Shown piece after piece: positions 15,702 to 25,411 of a DNA stretch of 32,898 nucleotides (the first letter of the stretch is position 1; each line of letters opens with the position of its first letter). The translations under genes were made by a program, and so were the position numbers. The notes beneath the pieces are model-generated. The model was not told where the DNA came from, made no database searches, and saw only the letters and a list, made by a program, of their open reading frames with translations. Source of the DNA: an uncultured Mucilaginibacter sp. (GTDB lineage Bacteria; Bacteroidota; Bacteroidia; Sphingobacteriales; Sphingobacteriaceae); NCBI RefSeq assembly GCF_946479965.1, contig NZ_CAMLHX010000048.1, positions 1-32,898 of the forward strand. Direction: 5' to 3'.

Positions 15702-15774
15702 GATTTTTTTGCTTTTATAAACAACAGGCTTTATGTCTGTCTGTTTGCAAAAAAACGTTATGGAATTGACAGCC

Positions 15775-16740
15775 CTATGTCAGCAGCGTTACCGGGTTTT
15801 CAATTTTTCTTAAAATATCTTCGGCAATATTCCTGATCCTTTCTTTTAAGCTGTCAGGCTCAATAATCTCAGCATCATCGCCAAACATCATACACCAGCG
15901 GGCAAAACCCTCTAATGATGTTGTTAAAAAAGTCATCTCGACGATATCTCCCACAACCTTTTCGGATACAAAACCGCTATAATATTTCTGATGTTCCAGA
16001 TGTGAATGAATGGATTTGTTTACGTTGATCACTACCCGCTCCATCTGCCTTTCGCGCGCGGTTTGCTTTATATAATCCTTTAAGGTGGGGTGTTCGCTGG
16101 TAAAATACTCGTCGGTAACTACCAGGTTTTTTATCCTGTCGATTCTAAAATCACGGTAAGCGTTACGCAACCTGCACCACGCTATTAAATGCCAATAGCC
16201 CGATAAAAAAAATATGCCTACCGGCTCCACATAGCGCTTGGTATGTTCCTGGCTATGCTGGGCAAAATAGTTAAGCGTGAGCAACTTTTTTTGCGATATG
16301 CTGTGCAGTATGGTTTGGATATGATCTGTAGGCGCAATATGTGCGCGGCTCATGCTTTTCAACACCTCTATCCTGTCGTCCATGCCTTCCAGCAGTTCCT
16401 TTTCCGTGTTTTTTAAGACCGCCCTTACTTTGTACATGGCAGAGCGATAGTTGCTGCTGGTGGAGGAATCTGTAAGCGTTTCCACAAACTTTTCGGCAGT
16501 TAAAAATGCGGTGGCTTCTTCACGGGTAAACATTACAGGTGGCAAACGGTAGCCATCCATAATAGAATAGCCGACACCGGCTTCGCCTATTAACGGTATG
16601 CCTGCTTCCTCAAGCGTTTTTACATCGCGATAAACGGTGCGTAAGCTAATGTTAAAGCGTTCGGCTATATCGGCTGCTTTTACCACCCTACGCGATTGTA
16701 GTTGTATCAATATGGCGGCTATACGATCGATGCGGTTCAT
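15775..16740 (-). CDS. YafY-type WYL-domain transcriptional regulator
   Basis: This is a 321-aa cytoplasmic DNA-binding protein. The N-terminal winged helix-turn-helix (about 1-60: RIAAILIQLQSRRVVKAADIAERFNISLRTVYRDVKTLEEAGIP) is of the HTH_11/DeoR-like type. A WYL domain follows (about 140-230, with YWHLIAWCRLRNAYRDFRIDRI), a ligand- or nucleotide-sensing fold, and then the WCX C-terminal extension (about 235-315). The signature tripeptide is WHL here. It lies 30 nt downstream of the metallopeptidase-barrel gene and upstream of the SRPBCC gene, and may be transcribed with either. The ligand is unknown. Confidence 0.9.
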   Translation of the reverse strand: MNRIDRIAAILIQLQSRRVVKAADIAERFNISLRTVYRDVKTLEEAGIPLIGEAGVGYSIMDGYRLPPVMFTREEATAFLTAEKFVETLTDSSTSSNYRSAMYKVRAVLKNTEKELLEGMDDRIEVLKSMSRAHIAPTDHIQTILHSISQKKLLTLNYFAQHSQEHTKRYVEPVGIFFLSGYWHLIAWCRLRNAYRDFRIDRIKNLVVTDEYFTSEHPTLKDYIKQTARERQMERVVINVNKSIHSHLEHQKYYSGFVSEKVVGDIVEMTFLTTSLEGFARWCMMFGDDAEIIEPDSLKERIRNIAEDILRKIENPVTLLT

Positions 16741-16770
16741 TAACTGCCAATTTAAGAAATGTATGTGATA

Positions 16771-19581
16771 TTAAAAGAAACTCACGGGCAGAATTAGCTC
16801 TATCCTGTTTTTTCCCACGCCGCCAAAAATATCATCATCCATTAAATAACTGTAGCGTACACCGAAGGTAAGCGGGTGCTGGTTAAACCATTTGGTATCA
16901 AAATACAACTCTGCCCCTGCCGTGCGGAAATTGGCATTAAACGGCTTTCCGTTGGTGTACACATCATTTGTGCGGGTATAATCAAAAAACAAATTGCCAC
17001 GGATCCTCATAAAATATACGGTTTGTGCAACACCGCCATCCGGGTAAAACAAAGGGAGATGATAGTTTACACCAATTTTGTTCATCCGCCGCAGATTTTC
17101 GGCTGTGTAGCCCCGTGAGAACGGGAAGTTGTTAGAGAAATCTACCGCATTACTTTGTCCTTTTTCCTGATGAGCCACATTTACCATAAGATTATGGTTA
17201 CGCATTACACCGGGCATGTAAAGTGTTCCGTTGGCAAGAAACTGGGTGGCACTTAAGTTGGTTATGGCATGCTTGTAACTTAAATTGATACTTTGGCCAA
17301 AACGCGGGTAAATATGCTGCCTGGCTTGTTGTATGTGGTTACTAAAGGTTATTGAATGACTGAGATAGGTATAATTACGATCGCGGAAACGCGAGCGGAA
17401 TGCATCCTGAAAAGTATTGCTGGTATAATACGCATCACTACCCATACTTAGCGATGTAATTTGTGTGCCGTTGCTAAAATTTAAGGGCACCCGCAACCCA
17501 ACGTAAACATCCTTTTCGTCAAAGTAAATGCGCTCGCCATTAAAAAGACTTCGCCTGTCAATGGTATAGTTAACACCTCCCCTGATATATGGGAATAGGC
17601 CTCCGTACACAGCATCAAAACCGAATTGCTTATAGCCCTCGTCACGGTTATAATTGAAAGATAACTGCGACTGAAAAGTATTCAACACATTCTCGCCAAC
17701 CAGCGCCAGGCTGTAGTTGGGGTCGCTAAAGTCGGGTATCAAACTATGAAAGTTAAATAAACCGTGCGCCTTACTGTATTTGGTAACGGTGAGTGGCTGT
17801 ATTGATGGGTCACCTAAAATATTGGCAGCGGTATCTTTTTGAAGTCCGCTTATGTTAAAATTGGAAAGCTTTTGACTAACCGGTCGTGGCGCGTTTCTCC
17901 ATTTTGCAGCGTTGTTGTCAACCTGGCTTACCTTGTAACCATAAGCCGTAAACTCAACCCATGCTATTTTACCGCCCGATAGGGCCGGCTGATATTGATT
18001 AAGGCCTGCGGCATCAGTATTAAATTCCAGCAGTTTTTCCGTTACTGGGTCAAAAGAATATAGCCGGTCGTTTTTACCCGATGTCGCAGAAAAATAGACA
18101 AGATTGTCTTTTACAGTAATAAAACCAATTGGGCTATAACCAAACGGCAACAGGTATTTAACCGCACCGGTTTTTATCGCAATAAATGCGAGGGACATTT
18201 CGCCTTTCGGCGTTCGTACTGCAGTTACCAGCGTTTCGTTATTATAAAATTTAGGATAGGTATATAGCAGATTTCCGGCCTTGGGTATTTGACTAACAAC
18301 TTTACCCGTTGCGCCATCCAAAATATGCAGCCAACTTTGGCCGGCAACTGTCTTTACGGCAACTATCAGCGTACCATCGGCATTAAAAGCCGGAGCAAAG
18401 TATTTGGTTGATTGGGTGAGTCGCTTTTCCTTACCGGTGTTTACATCTAAAATCCGCAGTTCGCTATAGTCACGATAGGTCCAGCGCAAGTCAGGGCGGT
18501 AAGCGGCATAAACAACTTTGCCATTTCGGTAATCAAAGTAATTATCCAATGAACGCGACCTGGTGCTTATTTTACTTTCAGTGCCATTCTTGTTGAGCGT
18601 AAACTGTGGCAGTTTATTGTAGGCTGATGTGACATAAATAAGCGTATTGTCATCTACATAAGCAGGGTATTCATTGCTGATTACTGAATTATTGGAGGGT
18701 TGAATTGTTGGTTTATATGGATATTGTTGTTTAAAATAACGCAGGCCATCAGCACTAAACTGTTCAAAGCGCTTGCCTGTATATTTTTTTATCGCCTTTT
18801 GCATTGGATAAAACAGCCTCTTAAACGATGCGGCATCATGAGTAATATTGCGCCATACCTCATTACCATATTTTTCGCGGCCATAAGCCGTTAGCATGTA
18901 TCCCATGGGATACCAATCCGGTATGTAATCTTTATAAGATCCATTGCGCAGTTTCATCCAGCTATAATTTTTGTCTGCTGCCCATAGCGCGCGGTAACCA
19001 TTATAAAAATAAGGCAGCCTGCCTCTGCCCTGTTTGCTTACCAGTGTTTCGTTATAAACAGCATCGCCCTCAAAAAACCAGTCGGGTATAGCCAGGCTAT
19101 TAGCAACGGCTTGTCCGCCCTGGCCGAAAATGGTTGATAACGCCCTTGATAAGCCCACATTAAAATTATTGTATTGCTGCACATGGCGGTACTCGTGTAT
19201 AGCCAATTGATCGGCCCAAGGCAGGCTGCCCAGTTCAAAACTATTTTGATCGGGTGTTAAATAGAATTCGCTTCTGAAAGGTGCCAGGCCGACGTATGCG
19301 TTAGGAATAGTCGTTTTATCCTGCAGAACTATGCTGATCTTTTTTTGCGTGTTGCCTATGGTTGGTTGAACGGGCTGGTTAACTCGTTGGATAACTCCGG
19401 CGACATTGAACGCCACCGAATCCAGCCCTTGCGGAAAGATAACCTTTACAGCAGGGGTATTTACCTGCTTCCACTTAACCGATGGAGGGTTACCTCCGAA
19501 CTGCTGCGCAATTGCCGTTGTAGTAGCCGCAACAAGCAGCGAAAGGGCTAGAATATATCTGACGGACGAATTAGCGCTCAT
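16771..19581 (-). CDS. Secreted gluzincin metallopeptidase - TolB-like propeller - outer-membrane barrel fusion
   Basis: The product has 936 aa from the ATG at 19581; an upstream ATG at 19641 would bury the signal peptide. Residues 1-25 are a signal peptide (ending AIA|QQ). The metallopeptidase-like domain (about 30-290) contains HEYRH (129-133), a full HExxH zinc site, and a glutamate in WFFEGDA (Glu171) 38 residues later, as in gluzincins. A WD40/TolB-like propeller follows (about 300-560: repeats such as KEKRLTQSTKYFAPAFNADGTLIVAV). The last 340 residues or so look like amphipathic strands of an outer-membrane barrel ending in VSFF, with a terminal aromatic. Similar to uncharacterised Bacteroidota proteins; whether the peptidase is active or extracellular is unknown. 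The gene is divergent from the Hsp70 gene. Confidence 0.75.
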   Translation of the reverse strand: MSANSSVRYILALSLLVAATTTAIAQQFGGNPPSVKWKQVNTPAVKVIFPQGLDSVAFNVAGVIQRVNQPVQPTIGNTQKKISIVLQDKTTIPNAYVGLAPFRSEFYLTPDQNSFELGSLPWADQLAIHEYRHVQQYNNFNVGLSRALSTIFGQGGQAVANSLAIPDWFFEGDAVYNETLVSKQGRGRLPYFYNGYRALWAADKNYSWMKLRNGSYKDYIPDWYPMGYMLTAYGREKYGNEVWRNITHDAASFKRLFYPMQKAIKKYTGKRFEQFSADGLRYFKQQYPYKPTIQPSNNSVISNEYPAYVDDNTLIYVTSAYNKLPQFTLNKNGTESKISTRSRSLDNYFDYRNGKVVYAAYRPDLRWTYRDYSELRILDVNTGKEKRLTQSTKYFAPAFNADGTLIVAVKTVAGQSWLHILDGATGKVVSQIPKAGNLLYTYPKFYNNETLVTAVRTPKGEMSLAFIAIKTGAVKYLLPFGYSPIGFITVKDNLVYFSATSGKNDRLYSFDPVTEKLLEFNTDAAGLNQYQPALSGGKIAWVEFTAYGYKVSQVDNNAAKWRNAPRPVSQKLSNFNISGLQKDTAANILGDPSIQPLTVTKYSKAHGLFNFHSLIPDFSDPNYSLALVGENVLNTFQSQLSFNYNRDEGYKQFGFDAVYGGLFPYIRGGVNYTIDRRSLFNGERIYFDEKDVYVGLRVPLNFSNGTQITSLSMGSDAYYTSNTFQDAFRSRFRDRNYTYLSHSITFSNHIQQARQHIYPRFGQSINLSYKHAITNLSATQFLANGTLYMPGVMRNHNLMVNVAHQEKGQSNAVDFSNNFPFSRGYTAENLRRMNKIGVNYHLPLFYPDGGVAQTVYFMRIRGNLFFDYTRTNDVYTNGKPFNANFRTAGAELYFDTKWFNQHPLTFGVRYSYLMDDDIFGGVGKNRIELILPVSFF

Positions 19582-19655
19582 ATTGGTTATGCCATGCAAT
19601 TTATACCTTTTGATGCAATTCACAATATCATGACACAGCATAGGGCAAAACTATA

Positions 19656-19663
19656 TACCTTTG
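19656..19663 (+). promoter_or_regulatory. Putative -7 promoter box of the HscA-like gene
   Basis: TACCTTTG matches TAnnTTTG and ends 20 nt before the ATG at 19684, giving a leader of about 16 nt. No clear -33 TTTG is seen at the expected spacing. Confidence 0.4.
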
Positions 19664-19683
19664 CCCCTTGTTAACGTAACACC

Positions 19684-21540
19684 ATGGCTAAAGTTTCTAT
19701 CAACCTGGCAACAGGCTCTATACAAAAAGAAGAAATTATTGTAGGTATTGATTTGGGTACTACCAACTCTTTGGTGGCCTTCATTAATCCCGACAAAAAC
19801 CCACAGGTGATAAATGATACGGGTAAGGGTGTTTTGGTACCATCTATAGTACACTTTGGCCAGGCGGGTGATATTACTGTTGGCAGCGAAGCCAAAAACT
19901 ACCTGATAACCGACCCGCAGAATACCATTTTTTCTGTTAAAAGATTACTGGGCCGCTCCTTTAAAGATGTGGCCAATTACAAAGACTTTTTCTCGTACAA
20001 AGTTATTGACGACGACAGCGAGAGCCTGGTTAAAATTAACGTAGGTGATAAGTTCTATACCCCTATTGAACTATCCTCACTGATATTAAAAGAATTGAAA
20101 GCCCGTGCCGAGCATGCGCTTAAAACCCCGGTTAACCGTGCGGTTATAACCGTGCCCGCTTATTTTAATGATTCGCAGCGGCAGGCTACGCGCGATGCAG
20201 GTAAACTGGCGGGATTGGACGTTTTACGTATAGTGAATGAACCTACAGCCGCAAGTTTAGCTTATGGCATAGGTTTAAACCCTGATGAGACTAAAACTAT
20301 TGCGGTGTATGATCTGGGGGGTGGAACGTTTGATGTGTCCATATTGCAGATACAGAATGGCATTTTCGAGGTACTGTCAACCAATGGCGATACCTTTTTG
20401 GGTGGTGATGACTTTGACCGCGCTATTGTTGATTACTGGATTGAGCAAAATCAATTGAATACTGCCGAGGTAAGCGCAAACAGGGAACTTGCGCAGGAGC
20501 TTCGGCTTAAGGCAGAAGAGGCTAAGAAAGCCCTTTCGCATCAGAGCATTTTCAATGAGAAGATTGGCGAGATCTGGTGCATGCTTGATAAGGTGACTTT
20601 TGAGCAATTGATATTACCGAAGGTCCAACAAACCATTAAAGCCTGCGAGAACGCGCTGAGGGATGCTAAACTGGATGTAAAGCAGATTGATGAGGTAGTA
20701 ATGGTAGGCGGATCAACCCGTACGGGGTTGGTTAAAAAGATGGTGTCTAACTTCTTTGGACGCCCGGTGCATGATGATGTTAACCCTGATGAAGTGGTTG
20801 CCTTAGGCGCTGCCATCCAGGCGGATATTCTGGCGGGTAACCGCAGGGACATTTTATTGTTGGATGTTACCCCGCTATCCTTAGGTATTGAAACCATGGG
20901 TGGCTTGATGGATGTCATCATCCCACGCAACAGCAAGGTACCTACTAAAGCAGGCAGGCAATACACCACATCAAAAGATGGGCAGGTGAACATGAAAATT
21001 GCTGTTTACCAAGGCGAGCGCGACCTGATAAGCGAAAACCGTAAACTGGCCGAGTTTGAGCTAAAAGGCATCCCGGCTATGCCGGCTGGTTTCCCTAAAG
21101 TGGATATTAACTTTTTGCTGAATGCTGATGGCATTTTAAAGATACAGGCTATTGAACTACGCTCTGGTGTTAAACAGGAGGTTGAAGTTAAGCCCACATA
21201 CGGCATTACCGACGACCAGGTGGAGCAAATGCTGATGGACAGCATTACCCACGCTAAAGACGATGTGGCGCAACGCATGGTTATTGAGGCCCGTACAGAG
21301 GGCGAGCAAATGATCTACACGGTTGAGCGCTTTTTGCAGAAGAACGGCCAGCATGTTACCATAGAAGAAGCTGTAGAAACCAATAAACTGCTTGATGCCC
21401 TTAAAACCGAACTAACAGCCGGCGACAAAGACCGTATCCACAAAGCTATTGATGCCCTGAACGAGTATACCCGCCCCTTTGCCGAGCGCCTGATGGACAC
21501 CGCGATAAGCCATGCCATGAAGGGTAAAAAGGTAGAATAA
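19684..21540 (+). CDS. hscA: Hsp70-family chaperone, HscA-like
   Basis: This 618-aa cytoplasmic Hsp70 has the ATPase motifs [14 protein letters not shown] (phosphate 1), [14 protein letters not shown] (phosphate 2) and [12 protein letters not shown] (adenosine). A substrate-binding domain starts near [14 protein letters not shown]. Three points favour HscA over DnaK: the N-terminal extension before the ATPase domain ([17 protein letters not shown]), a total length close to HscA (about 616), and the lack of the long acidic C-terminal tail. HscA chaperones iron-sulfur cluster transfer from IscU with HscB, but no isc or suf genes are near, and its role here is uncertain. TACCTTTG (19656-19663) upstream is a likely -7 box. 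The gene is divergent from the metallopeptidase fusion and convergent with pgk. Confidence 0.88.
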   Translation: MAKVSINLATGSIQKEEIIVGIDLGTTNSLVAFINPDKNPQVINDTGKGVLVPSIVHFGQAGDITVGSEAKNYLITDPQNTIFSVKRLLGRSFKDVANYKDFFSYKVIDDDSESLVKINVGDKFYTPIELSSLILKELKARAEHALKTPVNRAVITVPAYFNDSQRQATRDAGKLAGLDVLRIVNEPTAASLAYGIGLNPDETKTIAVYDLGGGTFDVSILQIQNGIFEVLSTNGDTFLGGDDFDRAIVDYWIEQNQLNTAEVSANRELAQELRLKAEEAKKALSHQSIFNEKIGEIWCMLDKVTFEQLILPKVQQTIKACENALRDAKLDVKQIDEVVMVGGSTRTGLVKKMVSNFFGRPVHDDVNPDEVVALGAAIQADILAGNRRDILLLDVTPLSLGIETMGGLMDVIIPRNSKVPTKAGRQYTTSKDGQVNMKIAVYQGERDLISENRKLAEFELKGIPAMPAGFPKVDINFLLNADGILKIQAIELRSGVKQEVEVKPTYGITDDQVEQMLMDSITHAKDDVAQRMVIEARTEGEQMIYTVERFLQKNGQHVTIEEAVETNKLLDALKTELTAGDKDRIHKAIDALNEYTRPFAERLMDTAISHAMKGKKVE

Positions 21541-21796
21541 TCAGGTGATCCAAAAAATAGATGTTCCGTTGAAAAATGGATCACATTCTAATTGATTATC
21601 AGGTTTTTAACGTTTTTCATTGCACTGACTTTTACGTCAGTTAGATTACCTATAAAATTAGGTTAAAACATTGAATATCAATTAGTTGAAAAAGCATTAA
21701 ATTAGGAGTTTTTTGGATCACTTTTGCAACACAAAAGCAACAATTTGGATCACCCTGTTTTAGAGCGATTGATGCTTCTCAAAAAAGCCTTATAAA
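21541..21796. promoter_or_regulatory. Gene-free stretch with four TGGATCAC boxes and a small hairpin
   Basis: No open frame of interest is seen between the Hsp70 and pgk genes, which converge. TGGATCAC occurs at 21577-21584, 21714-21721 and 21746-21753, and inverted at 21545-21552. The first and third share a longer 13-bp inverted match, GTGATCCAAAAAA (21545-21557) against TTTTTTGGATCAC (21709-21721). ACTGAC (21624-21629) and GTCAGT (21636-21641) form a short stem without a T-run. The function is unknown: protein-binding sites, a degraded mobile-element end or part of a small RNA are all possible. Confidence 0.45.
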
Positions 21797-21830
21797 CAAC
21801 AAAAGCCACCCAATTGGGTGGCTTTTGTTG
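21797..21830. terminator. Perfect 34-bp palindromic terminator for pgk (and possibly the Hsp70 gene)
   Basis: The arm CAACAAAAGCCACCCAA is followed immediately by its exact reverse complement. GC-rich centres (GCCACCC/GGGTGGC) are flanked by A/T runs on both sides, so the hairpin works as a rho-independent terminator on either strand. It lies 32 nt beyond the pgk stop. Confidence 0.88.
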
Positions 21831-21862
21831 TAAAATGTTATGATCTGTAAATCCTACAAATA

Positions 21863-23056
21863 CTAGTCCTCATTAATAGCCTTTACGCCAGGTAATTCTT
21901 TACCTTCCATATACTCTAACAACGCGCCGCCGCCAGTTGATACGTAACTCACGTCGGCAGTCATGTTAAACTTAGATACCGCTGCTGCTGAGTCGCCGCC
22001 GCCTATCAGCGAGAATGCGCCTGCTTCGGTAGCTTTTACAACTGATTCGGCAATAGCTTTGGTTCCTATTAAAAACTTCTCCATCTCAAATACACCCATC
22101 GGGCCGTTCCAAAGGATAGTTTTTGACTCCTCGACTACCTTGCTGAATAACTTAACGGTTTCAGGGCCAATATCCAGTCCCATCCAGCCATCAGGAATTT
22201 CGCCTGTTTTGGCTACACCTGTATTGGCATTGTTGCTAAAATCATCAGCGGTAACGTTGTCAACCGGCAATAAAAGGTTTACACCTTTATCTTTTGCTTT
22301 CTGTATCAGGTCAAGCGCTAATTGCTGTTTATCCAGCTCCACCAATGATGTGCCGATATTACCGCCGTTAGCTTTGGCAAAAGTGTAAGCCATACCACCG
22401 CCAATAATCAGGTTATCCACCTTATCCAGCAAACGCTCTATCAGCAATATTTTATCAGATACTTTTGATCCGCCCATAATAGCGGTAAAAGGGCGGTCAG
22501 GGTCATTCAACACTTTTTCAGCATTTTTCAACTCCGCTCCCATTAAATAACCAAAGTATTTGGCGTTAGGGAAAAACTGGGCTATAACAGCTGTTGATGC
22601 ATGTGCACGGTGAGCTGTACCAAAAGCATCGTTCACGTAAATATTGCCCAGGGCAGCTAATTTTTCAGCAAAATCAGCATCACCCTTTTCTTCCTCTTTA
22701 TAAAAACGAAGATTCTCCAGCAACAACACTTCTCCACTTGCAAGCGCACCTGCTTTTGTTACTGCTTCTTCACCAATACAGTCGTTGGCAAATTCAACCT
22801 GCTGACCTAACAGATCGGAAAGATGTTTGATAACGTGCTTTAATGAATCTTTTTCGTTAGGGCCGGCTTTAGGTCTGCCTAAATGCGACATTAATATTAC
22901 CGCGCCGCCATCCTTAAGAATTTTCTTGATGGTTGGGAGTGCTGCTGTTATCCGGTTATCGTCTGTTATAGTACCGTTCTCGTCAAGCGGAACGTTAAAA
23001 TCAACACGTATAAGTGCTTTTTTACCTAAAAAGCTTATTTGATCTATAGTTTTCAT
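21863..23056 (-). CDS. pgk: Phosphoglycerate kinase
   Basis: This 397-aa glycolytic enzyme transfers phosphate between 1,3-bisphosphoglycerate and ADP in the cytoplasm. The N-terminal signature is [24 protein letters not shown], with the substrate-binding arginines and aspartate. [17 protein letters not shown], the nucleotide-site region [12 protein letters not shown] and the C-terminal GGGDSAAAV are all present and unbroken. Length matches the family. It is transcribed alone, with its own terminator at 21797-21830. The GAPDH gene on the same strand about 4 kb upstream belongs to the same pathway but is separated by a signalling operon. An imperfect -7 box (TGATTTTG, minus strand) lies about 35 nt upstream. 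Confidence 0.97.
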   Translation of the reverse strand: MKTIDQISFLGKKALIRVDFNVPLDENGTITDDNRITAALPTIKKILKDGGAVILMSHLGRPKAGPNEKDSLKHVIKHLSDLLGQQVEFANDCIGEEAVTKAGALASGEVLLLENLRFYKEEEKGDADFAEKLAALGNIYVNDAFGTAHRAHASTAVIAQFFPNAKYFGYLMGAELKNAEKVLNDPDRPFTAIMGGSKVSDKILLIERLLDKVDNLIIGGGMAYTFAKANGGNIGTSLVELDKQQLALDLIQKAKDKGVNLLLPVDNVTADDFSNNANTGVAKTGEIPDGWMGLDIGPETVKLFSKVVEESKTILWNGPMGVFEMEKFLIGTKAIAESVVKATEAGAFSLIGGGDSAAAVSKFNMTADVSYVSTGGGALLEYMEGKELPGVKAINED

Positions 23057-23262
23057 ACAAGTTTATGTTTGTTAGCTAAGCGGGGGCCAAAATCAGCATT
23101 TTAATTTTAATACCGTAATGCAAAGTGAAAATGATGCATTAAATCCATTTTGCCTATTTCCCGCATCCAGAAACCTCTATTGCTTTAATATATAGAAGTA
23201 ATTAAACATTTCACCGTAAAGAATATCTACAAACAGTTCTGTGTATTTACCTTAAATAGATT

Positions 23263-24930
23263 TTAGGCAGCCGGCAAACTAAACCAAAATGCGCTGCCTT
23301 TGCCGACCTCGCTAGTTACACCGATATTGCCATGATGTGCTTTGATAATCTCAGAACAAATAAAAAGCCCCAAACCCAGGCCGGTGTACTGGCTACCGCT
23401 GTTATCTGCGCGATAGTAGCGATCAAATAAGAATCGCTGTTTTTCAGCAGGGATACCAGGTCCCTGATCAATAACGGATACTTTAACCATACCCTGCGTT
23501 TTTTCTAATACAATTTTGATTAGCTTAGATGCGGGCGCATATTTAACCGCGTTCGTAATAAAGTTAGTAAGGATCTGGTCAATCCGCACCGGGTCTGCAT
23601 AAACTTCTGCGTGCAGATCGCCTTCAGTTTGCAAATTGTAAACACCTTCCGAGCGTATAAAATGACACGAATCGCGTATCATATCGGCAAGGATGATCAT
23701 TTGCGGCTCAACATGCAGTTGTCCCTGGTTAACTTTACTGGCGTATAAAAGATCTTCCACCAGGATATTAACCTTATCAAGGCTTTTGTTGGCCAGTGCA
23801 ATCATTGGCGACATCATTGCAGATGGGCTATCTTTCATTCGTTCAAGCAGCTGCAATGCTGCTTTTAAACTGGTTAAAGGTGTTCTAAGTTCGTGACTGG
23901 CAATACTGATGAAATCATCTTTCTGCTGCTGCAAAAGCCGGAGTTCTTCAATGTCGGTCGCTGTTCCTACCCAAAGCTGCAATACACCATGTGCATCTTT
24001 GATCGGCATAATCCTTAAGAGGTGCCAGCGGTAAAGGCCATCAGCCCGTTTAATCCGAAGCTGAAATTCATCGCCATCGCCATTTTCACGGATCATCTGA
24101 AACCACCCGGCACTTTTTTCTGCATCCTCAGGATGGATGGCCTTGGCCAAGCCGCTATCTTTCGTCTCATCAGGACTTAAGCCGGTATAATCATACCAGC
24201 GCTGATTATAGTATATAAATTTGCCATTGATGGTATTTGTCCAGGCCATTTGCGGTATGGTTTCCATCATGTTCCGAAAACGGTATTCGCTTTCACTCAA
24301 GGCTTTGGTTCGGTCAGCCACCCTGGATTCCAGATCCTGGTTTAATTGCAGCAGTTCATCGTTCGCTGTCCGTACTTTTTCTTCCTGTACGATCAGTGCA
24401 TCCTTCTTGATTTGCAGGCTTTCATAAAGGTTGATCAATTCCACCGTGCGTTTTTCCCTTTCGATATTTTGAAGCACTAGCTCTTTGTTTGCTGCGATCA
24501 ATTCAGCCGTCTGAACCTTTAGCTTTTCGTCGGTCACTATTTTTTGCCGCTTTTCTTCCGCATCTTTAAGGGCGCGGTCAATTTTTACCGGCAAGGTAAA
24601 AAGCCTTCCTTTGGCTGCATAATCCGTTACGCCTTCTTTAATTAACTCTACCGCGTTTTCCTCCCCGATAACCCCGGATACAATAATGAATGGGATGAGC
24701 GGGTACCTGCTTTGTTTGATTCGAAATGCGGTCACCGCGTCAAAGGCAGGGAGCGAATAATCCGAAAGAATAAGGTCTGGGGTGTACTCCTGTAAAGCCT
24801 GCTCAAAAGTTAGCCTGGTCTGTACAACTTTAGCAATAAACGTTAACCCCGATTTTTTTAATTCACGGCACAGCAAGTCGGCATCACTTTTATTATCTTC
24901 CAGGATAAGGATCTTCGTTTCGGCTATCAT
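23263..24930 (-). CDS. REC-PAS hybrid sensor histidine kinase
   Basis: This 555-aa soluble kinase has no membrane segment. Its order is: receiver domain (1-122, acidic pair Glu11/Asp12, phospho-acceptor Asp57 in LILSDYSLP, Lys107); coiled coil (about 125-212, with AELIAANKELVLQNIEREKR); PAS domain with PAC (about 213-332: FRNMMETIPQMAWTNTINGK); HisKA with His346 in SHELRTPL; and HATPase_c (N box NFITNAVKYAP, GPGIP, GLGLGLFICSEI). The receiver at the N-terminus suggests that it is itself activated by phosphotransfer, perhaps from the kinase two genes upstream. It starts 36 nt after the stop of the single-domain response regulator and is the last gene of the signalling operon. The PAS ligand is unknown. 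Confidence 0.92.
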   Translation of the reverse strand: MIAETKILILEDNKSDADLLCRELKKSGLTFIAKVVQTRLTFEQALQEYTPDLILSDYSLPAFDAVTAFRIKQSRYPLIPFIIVSGVIGEENAVELIKEGVTDYAAKGRLFTLPVKIDRALKDAEEKRQKIVTDEKLKVQTAELIAANKELVLQNIEREKRTVELINLYESLQIKKDALIVQEEKVRTANDELLQLNQDLESRVADRTKALSESEYRFRNMMETIPQMAWTNTINGKFIYYNQRWYDYTGLSPDETKDSGLAKAIHPEDAEKSAGWFQMIRENGDGDEFQLRIKRADGLYRWHLLRIMPIKDAHGVLQLWVGTATDIEELRLLQQQKDDFISIASHELRTPLTSLKAALQLLERMKDSPSAMMSPMIALANKSLDKVNILVEDLLYASKVNQGQLHVEPQMIILADMIRDSCHFIRSEGVYNLQTEGDLHAEVYADPVRIDQILTNFITNAVKYAPASKLIKIVLEKTQGMVKVSVIDQGPGIPAEKQRFLFDRYYRADNSGSQYTGLGLGLFICSEIIKAHHGNIGVTSEVGKGSAFWFSLPAA

Positions 24931-24966
24931 GTATATCGTTTGTTCAAAAGATATTCTGCCTGCTGA

Positions 24967-25407
24967 TTAGTGAGCCGGCTGGCTAACGATCATCCAGTAG
25001 ATGCCAATTTCCTTAACTGCCTTAAAAAAGTTATCACTATCTACCGGCTTAACAATATAGCTATTGGCGCCCAATGCAAAGCAACGCTCAATATCCGGGC
25101 CTTCGTTTGAAGAGGTCAGCATCACTACAGGTATAGACTTGACCAAGGGGTCGGATTTGATCTTTTCCAGCACTTCAATCCCGGATACCTTTGGCATTTT
25201 GACATCGAGTAAAATTAACTTAGGAAACTCTTTTGGATTACGATCAACGTATTTTCCGCGACAATAAATAAAATCAAGCGCTTCGGCCCCGTTGACCACA
25301 TGGTGTAATTTGTTGGAGAAACCACTTTTGGTCAGCGCGCGTATTGTGAGCAAGGCATCATCCTTGCTGTCTTCGGCAAATAATATTTCAACGTTTTCGT
25401 AATTCAT
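24967..25407 (-). CDS. Single-domain response regulator (Rcp1-like)
   Basis: This 146-aa protein is a lone receiver domain with no output module. The acidic pocket is Glu12/Asp13 in FAEDSKDDA, the phospho-acceptor is Asp68 in LILLDVKMPKVSG, and the switch residues are Thr98/Ser99 and Lys120 in VKPVDS. The insertion-containing form (YCRGKYVDRNPKEFPK between alpha-2 and beta-3) is typical of the Rcp1/CheY-like regulators partnered with phytochrome-type kinases. It lies 4 nt after the sensor-less kinase and 36 nt before the REC-PAS-kinase gene, so it most likely shuttles phosphate between them. It acts in the cytoplasm by protein-protein contact. Confidence 0.92.
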   Translation of the reverse strand: MNYENVEILFAEDSKDDALLTIRALTKSGFSNKLHHVVNGAEALDFIYCRGKYVDRNPKEFPKLILLDVKMPKVSGIEVLEKIKSDPLVKSIPVVMLTSSNEGPDIERCFALGANSYIVKPVDSDNFFKAVKEIGIYWMIVSQPAH

Positions 25408-25411
25408 CAGG

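Noticed and set aside
19582..19641. Upstream ATG for the metallopeptidase fusion at 19641
   Set aside because: It would place 20 polar residues before an otherwise clean signal peptide; the ATG at 19581 fits secretion.
19651..19895. Minus-strand frames overlapping the start of the Hsp70 gene
   Set aside because: They lie antisense to the conserved ATPase motif region and have no family features.
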